Shown piece by piece: positions 1 through 6,400 of a stretch of 11,006 nucleotides of DNA (within the stretch, counting starts at the first letter, position 1; each line of letters begins with the position of its first letter). The stretch lies in NCBI GenBank assembly GCA_027578815.1, contig JANBTH010000809.1, positions 1-11,006 on the forward strand, read 5' to 3'. The notes under the pieces were generated by a model. The model had not been told where the DNA came from. It saw nothing but the letters and a program-made list of their open reading frames with translations, and searched no databases. A program made the position numbers and the translations under genes. Origin of the DNA: Coemansia sp. RSA 1804 (lineage: Eukaryota; Kickxellomycota; Kickxellomycetes; Kickxellales; Kickxellaceae).

Positions 1-2064
1 TTTACGCCGCCGACAATCGCCATGCTGCGTGCCGCTGGCAACGCGGCCAACGCCAGCGCATTCGATCCGCGCGCCGATGCTGTTGCCCTGGATCGGCCCT
101 CGCCTTCCAGCGTGCGCGCCGCGCGCCAGCGCTACATCGAGGCCAAGTACGTTGCGCGCGCCTTTGTTGACCGCGCATGGCGGCCTGCCGGCGAGTCCGG
201 CCCGCTGTGCGCCAGTCTGGCGGCCGTTGCCGAGACCGTCGGCGGCCCCGCCGGCGCCGTGCCTGCGCTTCCGCATATCTGGGACGCGGCAGCCGCTACT
301 CGCCTGCTGTTTGCTGCTGCCGAGTGCGGCGATGCGGGTGCCGCGGTGCGTGCCATTGCGCTGGGCGCCGATGTTAACGGTCTGCTGCCGGTGCACGGCT
401 CTGCTGGCGTTGCTGAAGGCAGCTGCGCAACGCCGCTTCTTGTTGCGCTGTTTGGCCAGTCGCAGCTTGCGCTCATCCTGACTGACGACAGCAACAAGAA
501 CAGCAGCAGCAGCAACACTAATTCTTCTTCCTCATCCACCGCCAGCAACGACGCCGCTGCTGCTGCTGCTGCTGCCGAGGAGTCGTCGCCGCATCGCGCG
601 CACTTGGAGATAGCCGAGCTCCTTCTTCTCAACGGCGCATCGGCAGCGTGGCAGGACGCGGTGCGCGGGTTCTCGGCGCTGCATGTTGCCTGCGCAGCCG
701 ACAAGACAGCGGTGGCCAAGTATCTTCTTGACAAAGGCGCCGACCCGCTGCTTGTGGCCACACAGTGCGGCCGACGTCCGATTGATCTCATTGACGACAG
801 CCAGGCAGCGCTGAAGCCCATCGTGGAGTCAGCGACGCTGCGCGCCGAGGAGCGGATTCGCCTGGAGATGGCATCACGGTCGTCGGCCGACCATCCGACG
901 GCTTACCATCGGCATCGGCGCGAGAGCGTGGACAGCAACAGCAGCGCAGCCACCAACATCACCACCAACACCACCAATGGCGCTGCGAAGCAGTCGGGCG
1001 CATCGTCGGTGTTTGCTGCGGCGCGTCGGTTCACGCAGTCGCTGAATCCGTCGGCCGCTGTGGCTGCGGCTATGGGCTCGCGGATGAGCGTGTCGACGGA
1101 GCGGCCAAGCATGATGGAGCTCTCCGCCGACGCTGCGCGCCAGAACCGCCGCAACAACCATCACCATCACCGGCAGAATCACCGGCATCAGCTTCAGAAC
1201 CAGAACCACAGCCGCAACCAGATTCCAAGCCAGGTTCCAAACCAGCTCCCGCATCAGATCCAGCACGAGCGCCCCGTGCTTGGCAACCCACCCGCCACGC
1301 GTCCGCCAATGCGCCTGATGCCCGCGGGGTTCCGCGATCTGGGCGGCAGATTTGCGGGCGCTCCGTCGCTGCCGCCGATTCTGTCGGCAAGGGAACCGCC
1401 TGCCACGCCTCCAGTGCACGGCGCACAGCTCTCGCAGAGCAACAGCCCCGCCAGCGCCAACTCTGCCAAAGACGGCGGCACCCCGCGCACCAGCCGCTCG
1501 GCAACCATGTCGATGACCCGCAGATCTCCCAAGCAGCTCAGTCCGGAACCACAGCCGTCGCCATCGCGTCGGCGCCGAAGCACCCGCTCTAGTCTGGCGA
1601 TGGACCTTGCGCCCGCTCGCTCCTATGCTCCCGCACTCGCCGGCGTCGGCTCCGTCAGCGCGGTTTCCACGCCGACCACCGCGCGATTCGGCGACCCCAA
1701 ATCGCCTCTTCTCTACAGCGCCAGCACCACCGACTCCTTTGTCGACCTCGATGGCTGCGTCAGCGTCGGCCCCTCGCACCCGCTGGCCAACGCCGCCGCC
1801 AACCATCGGCACCGCGCATCGGGTCGCTGGATCCTGCGCTCCTCAAGCAGCGCGGATGTGCTCAAGCCGTCCCACGCCTCTTCCTCCGAAAACCCTCGTG
1901 CCGCTGCCGAAACGTCTCGAAATGCCGCCGATCTCCCGCCTCCCGACGCCGCCGCGCTCCCGGGGAGGTCCCGGTTCCGCTTGCTTCCCAGGGCCCCGCG
2001 TCTCCCGTTCAATGGCTTTTTTGGGCGGTCGGGCTCCAGCGACAAGAAGCACTCGAGAGACTGA
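1..2064 (+). CDS. ACAP-type ArfGAP with ankyrin repeats, 3' part
   Basis: The frame is open from the first base, so the gene is cut by the window edge; the Met at base 22 is probably internal. Numbering from that Met, residues 36-51 (RQRYIEAKYVARAFVD) match the tail of the Arf GTPase-activating domain in ACAP/ASAP-like proteins, where a zinc-finger GAP domain precedes ankyrin repeats. The zinc finger itself would lie upstream. Ankyrin-like units are seen at about 92-121, 136-206 (interrupted) and 217-247 (SALHVACAADKTAVAKYLLDKGAD), with the start of another to about 258. A Ser/Asn then Ala run (about 155-192) splits the second unit. From about 285 the protein is disordered, with an Asn/His/Gln-rich patch (about 374-416) and many Ser-Pro/Arg-Ser sites. 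The expected role is stimulating GTP hydrolysis on Arf in vesicle traffic at membranes. The ArfGAP assignment rests on one motif plus the repeats; the ankyrin call is firmer. The stop is TGA at 2062-2064. Confidence 0.72.
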   Translation, partial: FTPPTIAMLRAAGNAANASAFDPRADAVALDRPSPSSVRAARQRYIEAKYVARAFVDRAWRPAGESGPLCASLAAVAETVGGPAGAVPALPHIWDAAAATRLLFAAAECGDAGAAVRAIALGADVNGLLPVHGSAGVAEGSCATPLLVALFGQSQLALILTDDSNKNSSSSNTNSSSSSTASNDAAAAAAAAEESSPHRAHLEIAELLLLNGASAAWQDAVRGFSALHVACAADKTAVAKYLLDKGADPLLVATQCGRRPIDLIDDSQAALKPIVESATLRAEERIRLEMASRSSADHPTAYHRHRRESVDSNSSAATNITTNTTNGAAKQSGASSVFAAARRFTQSLNPSAAVAAAMGSRMSVSTERPSMMELSADAARQNRRNNHHHHRQNHRHQLQNQNHSRNQIPSQVPNQLPHQIQHERPVLGNPPATRPPMRLMPAGFRDLGGRFAGAPSLPPILSAREPPATPPVHGAQLSQSNSPASANSAKDGGTPRTSRSATMSMTRRSPKQLSPEPQPSPSRRRRSTRSSLAMDLAPARSYAPALAGVGSVSAVSTPTTARFGDPKSPLLYSASTTDSFVDLDGCVSVGPSHPLANAAANHRHRASGRWILRSSSSADVLKPSHASSSENPRAAAETSRNAADLPPPDAAALPGRSRFRLLPRAPRLPFNGFFGRSGSSDKKHSRD
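481..583 (+). repeat. Trinucleotide runs coding Ser/Asn and Ala tracts
   Basis: AGC, TCT/TCC and GCT-type triplet runs encode an Asn/Ser tract followed by eight consecutive alanines inside the ankyrin region. There are no GT-AG borders that would make it an intron, and the frame stays open. It is probably a slippage-prone, length-variable linker placed between the two helices of one ankyrin unit. Confidence 0.7.
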
Positions 2065-2388
2065 TCTGATCCGATTTATTCTGATCTGGCGGCTACTCCT
2101 TCTCGCATTCTCATTAGACTTTTGACCTTCCTTCCTTTTTTCCTCCTACTTGTCACCTGCGTCATGTGCTTGTCACCTTACTTCCTCCTATGTTTTTATT
2201 ATTGCGTTCTATTTCTATTGATATTTTCTTTAACCCAAACTATATATTTGAACATGCATTTTGGCTATTCCTAGAGCACACGGAAAATGGAGCGCACTTC
2301 TTTCTCCCCCAAAATATGAAACTTTCCGAGTCTAGTTGTATGTAGAATGGAGCTGACCGCAGCAGTGAATGGAAAGTGTGTCAGATGT

Positions 2389-2448
2389 AGAAATCTGTCG
2401 GCGTGACACGCTGGCTTGAAGGTGGTCACGAGAAAGGGACAGATTTCT
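2389..2448. repeat. Nested inverted repeat upstream of copy A gene
   Basis: AGAAATCTGTC (2389-2399) is the exact reverse complement of GACAGATTTCT (2438-2448). Inside it, CGTGAC (2402-2407) pairs with GTCACG (2425-2430). It lies about 120-180 nt upstream of the TATA box, so it is more likely a DNA-level element (binding site or relic) than a transcript structure. Copy B keeps only about 8 nt of the outer arms (GTAGAAAT and ATTTCTGC). Confidence 0.6.
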
Positions 2449-2570
2449 GCTTTCATAATATAGAATGAAAAATCTAATTATTTTTGTTCATTTAGAATAT
2501 TCACACATATCCGAACTATTATTGTACAAATTGGAGGGAGGAAATTGCATATAAAGAAAGAAAATTAGGA

Positions 2571-2578
2571 TATAAAAG
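2571..2578 (+). promoter_or_regulatory. TATA box, small Cys-rich gene A
   Basis: TATAAAAG lies 116 nt before the ATG and is identical to TATAAAAG at 4040 in copy B. The conserved stretch CCCATCAGC starts about 15-20 nt downstream, where a transcription start would be expected. Conservation between the copies, in an otherwise changing AT-rich background, supports a functional core promoter. Confidence 0.6.
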
Positions 2579-2604
2579 CCCCCTCCCATCAGCGGACATT
2601 CAAA

Positions 2605-2655
2605 ATGCAAATGGGTCAGGTATTCAAGCATTGGATTTTTCTCTTAATAGGATAA
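2605..2655 (+). promoter_or_regulatory. Upstream ORF in leader of gene A
   Basis: An ATG downstream of the TATA box opens a 16-codon ORF (MQMGQVFKHWIFLLIG) that ends 31 nt before the main ATG. The matching ATG in copy B (4076) opens only a four-codon ORF. If transcription starts near 2595-2600, this uORF would lie in the mRNA and could lower translation of the main ORF. That effect is inferred from position only. Confidence 0.35.
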
Positions 2656-2686
2656 TATAGCAACAGTTAACAATTGTCAACATAAT

Positions 2687-2902
2687 ATGGCGAGCACTAA
2701 GATAGTAAAAAAGTTTTTGGGATGTAAGGGTCCTTGTAGTAATTGTAATAACATTACTAGGGTACGATGCCCACATAGTAAAGTTAGTGAATGCCTAGAT
2801 AACATTCGAGTATCTCCCAGAGATTGCAGAAGAACCCAGTGTAAAGAGTTCATTCTTTTGCGTCGTGATACATCTAAACTAGCTCTCATAAAGGATGAAT
2901 AA
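2687..2902 (+). CDS. Small Cys-rich, probably zinc-binding protein A
   Basis: A 71-aa ORF of unknown family. Its paralogue is the 69-aa protein at 4160. Both share C-x3-C-x2-C-x7-C-x-H-x5-C-x10-C-x4-C: here Cys13, 17, 20, 28, His30, Cys36, 47 and 52. That is seven Cys plus one His, enough for two zinc sites. A PRDC block (44-47) is also shared. No signal peptide or membrane segment is visible, and the N-terminus is basic, so a nuclear or cytosolic zinc-binding peptide fits better than a secreted disulfide-rich one; this is inference. Codon use is AT-rich, unlike the flanking ArfGAP and cullin genes. ATG is preceded by a TATA box at 2571 and a leader that is conserved in copy B. AATAAA overlaps the stop codon. 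Two copies keeping the same frame and cysteine pattern make it very likely a real gene. Confidence 0.75.
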   Translation: MASTKIVKKFLGCKGPCSNCNNITRVRCPHSKVSECLDNIRVSPRDCRRTQCKEFILLRRDTSKLALIKDE

Positions 2903-3065
2903 TAAAAGAAATAATAAGACTGAAAAAATTAGCAATTGGTTGTGTGAAAGCCAAAAAGTAAAGAGATAAAGACTATAACTTAGTAACAAGCTATCATAAA
3001 ATGGGCAATTCTTTTACGCAATATTCCACATAAAACACTGTTACGTGCAGCTAAACTGGACATGA

Positions 3066-3784
3066 GGAAGATTATAGTATAAATGAGTTTTTTTTAGAAA
3101 AAAAAAACCGTTTTACCACATTAAGCAATAGCTTTTTTGTCTTTAAATTTTAAAGTAGTTACTTGAATAAAACAGAGAAATTGGTTTCAGTGTCTAAAAA
3201 CAAAAGCACTTATAGTTGTATTGCATTGCATTGTAAAATAATGAATCCGGCACAGCTTTTTATTAGATACGTGCGCAAGAGCTTTGGAGAAAGTTTCTAT
3301 GCTTCCCGCTCAGAAGCAGGCCCTGTGAGTTTAAGGAAATTTGCAGGTATAAAATCTCAATTGCTCAATTCCTTCCATGATGTGGTATCTAAGGTACTTT
3401 AAGAATAATCTGTAGCAAGCCTAATACTTTGTATAAATAATACTACGTAAAGCCATTTAAGGGGGAAACTGTTCTTTTATTGTTAGGTTTCATTGGCCTT
3501 TTGTCTAAATTGTAAAATGTCCTGAGGACTTACAATGTTACCCAAGTTTTTGACACCAATATAGTTTTTAGGCTTCAGTCATGCACCGACAATCAACGAT
3601 TATCCACTTATTGTATTCTTATTGCTACATATTAGAAACCATGTTGCTTAATTATTCAAAATTGGTAATTCATTGTTTTAAGATCTTTCTCCTTAGTACT
3701 CAATTCATGTCTAACCCCTGCTAAAAATTTATTTAATAAAGTCTTTTGGTTAATCTTTAACCCCCAAAACCTATATAGTATCTT
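3066..3784. other. AT-rich spacer between duplicated units
   Basis: This spacer separates the two duplicated units. It has poly-T and poly-A tracts around 3090-3108 and no third copy of the Cys-rich gene. The only ORF of note runs from ATG 3241 to TAA 3402 (53 codons, starting MNPAQLFIRYVRKSF). It has no recognisable domain, no counterpart beside copy B and no clear promoter, so it could be chance or the relic of a gene. I see no RNA gene here. Confidence 0.5.
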
Positions 3785-4039
3785 ATTAAAAATTGAGGCT
3801 GTCTGAATTCAATTAAATGTAGATAGCTGACCGCAGTAGTAGATGGAAAGTGTGCAAAATGTAGAAATATATCAGTGTGACATGCTGATTTAAAGGTGAT
3901 CATTTGAAAGGAGGCGGATTTCTGCTTTTATTATATAGAAAAAATCTAATACTATTGTTCATTTCATGTATTCACATATCTGAATTAAAATTCCTTATGC
4001 AAAGTAGATAAAAATTGCATTTAATGAAAGAAAATAAGA

Positions 4040-4047
4040 TATAAAAG
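4040..4047 (+). promoter_or_regulatory. TATA box, small Cys-rich gene B
   Basis: TATAAAAG lies 120 nt before the ATG at 4160, with the same surroundings (AAGATATAAAAGC, then CCCATCAGC) as in copy A. A short upstream ORF of four codons follows at 4076-4090, inside the conserved leader. Confidence 0.6.
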
Positions 4048-4159
4048 CTTTAAATCCCATCAGCAGACATTTCAAATGCAAATCGGATAGGCATTCAAGC
4101 ATTGAATTTTTCTTTATTAATTTGATAATATAGCAACAGTTAGCAATTATTAACATAGT

Positions 4160-4369
4160 ATGGCCGACACTAGGGCAAGAAGATTAAAGTTTAAAGAGTG
4201 CTCTGGCAAATGTTGTAGGTGTGAAACGTTTGCTAAGGTAAAATGTGAGCATACCGATTCCAAAGATTGCACAACTAACAAGATAATATATCCTAGAGAT
4301 TGTTCAAGCGATAAGTGTAAAAAGTACATAGCTGAGCATCCAACTACATCAATATTAGGGCTAAAGTGA
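4160..4369 (+). CDS. Small Cys-rich, probably zinc-binding protein B
   Basis: A 69-aa paralogue of the protein at 2687 and of no recognised family. The cysteine/histidine frame is the same: Cys14, 18, 21, 29, His31, Cys37, 48 and 53, with PRDC at 45-48 and one extra Cys at 19. Over the 43-residue core, 15 positions are identical, and eight of these are the putative ligands. The N-terminus is basic (RARRLKFK) without a signal peptide. The region upstream is nearly collinear with copy A (TATA box, leader, uORF start), so both genes probably share regulation. The C-terminal tails after the last Cys are unrelated (EHPTTSILGLK here). Function is unknown; a small zinc-binding regulator or an effector- or toxin-like peptide are both possible, and nothing seen decides between them. 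Confidence 0.75.
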   Translation: MADTRARRLKFKECSGKCCRCETFAKVKCEHTDSKDCTTNKIIYPRDCSSDKCKKYIAEHPTTSILGLK

Positions 4370-4545
4370 AATGACATGAAGCAAATAACCCCTAATTATT
4401 GGTTGCATTATAATTGCCAAGCCAATACAAAAATAATGCAACTAGGGAACAAGCAAACATAAAATGGGCAGCGTTTCCTTGAAATAAGCTATGCCAAATA
4501 CACTTTTTATATTGTAACGATGGTTATCTAAAACAATCCAAAATT

Positions 4546-5290
4546 AACGAGCAGTTGAGCTTTAATTCCATGCATTTAGACCTTTCAAGAGTAGCAGGCA
4601 ATTGTATAGAACATGCCGCTTAGAATTTTTTAGAAGATAGTATTAATAAACTTAAGCAACTTTATAAATTTTGCATTTTCAAACATTGCCTTGTATTGTG
4701 AGAAGATACAGAGTAATTGGCCAGGTTGTTTGTGGGTGAGGGTAGTAAAACACCCGTATAACGGGAGCTCCGCTGATTAGTATTATCTTTAGTTTATTTT
4801 TAGTCTAATTTTTACTACTAAAATAAATCTTTACTGTGAGATTCCCCCTCTTTCTCCTACTTTTATTCTGTTTGCAACACCATGTAATTAGATCCTCCAC
4901 CCAGCGCAAATAATCACTTCCTTGAAATGCGAAATGCAGTAGAATATCTTGTATCACTGATGTAAAAAATAACTACCTTTCCCGTTCCTTTATTTCTCAT
5001 CTCCGCATCAAATAAACAGAATAGACCTTAAGGAACGGCTAGCAGTAATTGTGGGTAGATTTTTCTCACACATTGAACTTTTCACTTTCTCTCGAATAGC
5101 GTGAAATAAGAGATTCCTGTAGTAATAAATAATATAAATTATTTTTTCGATGAGAAAACGATACGTGGTGTTATTTCCCTCTCTTTTTTATTCTCTTTAC
5201 AGTTAGGCTTGCGCTATCCTTTACTTTATATTTTATTCTATTTGTTTATTCGTTTGCCAAATCTAACATAAAAAGCAGCAAAATAATAGA
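4546..5290. other. AT-rich intergenic region
   Basis: No ORF of substance. It holds a small GC-richer patch with overlapping hairpins (4734-4771) and an AT-rich inverted repeat just after it (TTTATTTTTAGT 4793-4804 against ACTAAAATAAA 4817-4827). From about 5170 it becomes pyrimidine-rich (CCCTCTCTTTTTTATTCTC), as is usual ahead of a fungal gene, and so probably contains the promoter of the gene at 5291. No tRNA was found. Confidence 0.5.
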
Positions 5291-6076
5291 ATGCAACAAT
5301 CGGCTGTTGCTTGCAAACATATAGACCAGGTGTCTGCAGTGTGCCATGACATGGATTACAATACATTTGCCAAACCCCGCTACAGAAACCCTGATATCCT
5401 AGTAGCCAGTGTCAGCCAGGTGTTAGTGGATAGAGTGATTATCTCCGCAGAGAAAGAGAAGATTGATGTTGCAAAGTGTCTGTCGTCAATCCGTGCTCTC
5501 TCCTGTTCTATGGTTTATGAGCCATGTAGACGTCGACGTTCTAATAGCGTGCATTTGGCTACGGGGCCTGAATCCGAGCCGCGTCATTTCTCAGAGATGC
5601 TGTAAGTTTTTGCCAATCTTCATCCTATTTCTTTACATGCTATGCAAAATTAAACTTTTATGCTAATTGGCTTTATTTTTTACTTTTGCCTCTTATTTTT
5701 ATCGGCGTCTGAATTTGGCTTTAGAAACCAAATAAGCTCGACATGCGGGATTCACATTGATTCACTGTCAGACATGATTCTAAGACCACCGAATAAAGCC
5801 ATCAATCCTTCTAGAGCTAGTAGCATTAAGCAGCAACTCGTAGAATCGAGCACTATGAGCGCAGTGGCGGATATTGGGTCGTTTGCTGCGTTTGCCATCA
5901 TCGTTGTGTGGTTTGGATGGTGGTTTGTTAGACAGTGGAAAAGCGCTATGGATGCGACTGTGGAATCATTTATTCGGCCAACAAGCAACACATCACTGCA
6001 ATGTGTTGTTCCCGAAGTGCGTATTGAAATATGCACGGATCAAAGAGAGAAAAATAACAACTGCTGCGAAAAATAA
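5291..6076 (+). CDS. Two-exon single-pass membrane protein, unknown family
   Basis: Best read as join(5291..5601, 5725..6076), 220 aa. The first exon runs into GTAAGT at 5602 and would otherwise stop one codon later. An AG at 5723-5724 restores the frame through a split Leu codon (CT+A), and the intron has CTAATTGG as a branch candidate. The joined protein has a soluble N-terminal part of about 150 residues with an Arg cluster (80-83), then one hydrophobic span at about 154-172 (IGSFAAFAIIVVWFGWWFV) followed by RQWK, and a polar tail ending in NNNCCEK. There is no N-terminal signal peptide. The positive charge just after the span suggests the C-terminal tail is cytosolic. I do not recognise the family. 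Reading exon 2 alone from ATG 5660 would give a signal-like start, but that stretch is the intron's pyrimidine tract. Confidence 0.65.
5602..5724 (+). other. Intron in the membrane-protein gene
   Basis: 123 nt with GTAAGT at the 5' end and TTTAG at the 3' end. CTAATTGG at 5663-5670 is a branch-site candidate, followed by a T-rich tract. It is phase 2, and removal joins two open frames exactly. The cullin intron carries the same CTAATTG core. Confidence 0.7.
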
Positions 6077-6400
6077 ATAACGGAACTACCGACCACTCCT
6101 TCTTTTGTATCTTCCCGTTGTTTCAGATTTAAAGAGAAGGAGAGCGTACATCGTTACCGGAGCTTATTAATCGCAAAGGCGAGCCAATTTTGGATCTAAT
6201 CGACTTTGTCACCATTTTCCATTCGTATTTTACTATCCGTTAAACTATTAGTAAAATAGAAAAGAAATTCTTTGCAAGTTATTGTAACTTGACCTAGCTA
6301 CCTACAGCTCATACATCATTATCCAACATTTTCATTTTCTGCCTTCAAATGCTAAAATATAGTATGTGTGTATATGCGTGTCTCTTCTTTGCATGTGTAA
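6077..6400. other. Intergenic region with two hairpins
   Basis: A perfect 10-bp inverted repeat, TATTTTACTA (6226-6235) and TAGTAAAATA (6249-6258), with a 13-nt loop, is followed by a smaller one, CAAGTT (6275-6280) and AACTTG (6286-6291). They may be part of the 3' end of the upstream gene or the promoter of the next one. AATAAA overlaps the upstream stop codon (6072-6077). No gene is seen. Confidence 0.45.

Larger units (their letters stand above)
2311..3065 (+). repeat. Tandem duplication unit, copy A
   Basis: This segment realigns with about 3785-4545, with a period near 1.47 kb. Anchors shared with copy B are AGCTGACCGCAG (2351 and 3825), TATAAAAG (2571 and 4040), GATAATATAGCAACAGTTA just before the start codon, and CATAAAATGGGCA (2995-3007 and 4458-4470). 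The order and spacing of all anchors are kept: TATA to ATG is 116 against 120 nt, and stop to the 3' anchor is about 90 nt in both. The outer borders are approximate because similarity fades. No terminal inverted repeats or target-site duplication were recognised, so a simple segmental duplication is the plainest reading. Confidence 0.85.
3785..4545 (+). repeat. Tandem duplication unit, copy B
   Basis: Second copy of the unit at 2311-3065 in the same orientation. Between TATA and ATG the two copies are about 80% identical by eye, and about three quarters identical further upstream, whereas the aligned coding cores are only about 57% identical. Many differences upstream are C in copy A against T in copy B, or G against A. 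The 3' anchor CATAAAATGGGCA is at 4458-4470. Borders are approximate. Confidence 0.85.

Noticed and set aside
481..600. Insertion in the ankyrin region as an intron
   Set aside because: No GT-AG borders with consensus are present and the frame stays open through triplet repeats.
874..1812. 312-codon minus-strand frame and others over the ankyrin gene
   Set aside because: Antisense shadow of the GC-rich disordered tail; the translation is Arg/Gly/Ala-rich low complexity with no motif.
2271..2456. 61-codon minus-strand frame upstream of gene A
   Set aside because: The corresponding segment of copy B lacks the start codon, and the frame is explained by the inverted repeat region; no domain.
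3163..3402. 79-codon frame in the spacer
   Set aside because: It starts with TTG; the first ATG is 3241, giving 53 codons with no domain or paralogue. Kept only as a remark in the spacer entry.
2311..4545. Duplicated units as a transposon, LTR element or CRISPR array
   Set aside because: No terminal repeats, target-site duplication, transposase or reverse-transcriptase motifs were seen, and two gene-sized repeats are not a CRISPR array.
4711..4790. A tRNA or other Pol III gene
   Set aside because: No B box, no cloverleaf arms and no anticodon stem can be drawn around the hairpins.
6118..6200. A third exon of the membrane-protein gene after TTGTTTCAG
   Set aside because: An acceptor-like site is present, but no consensus donor in exon 2 would pair with it, and all continuing frames stop soon.
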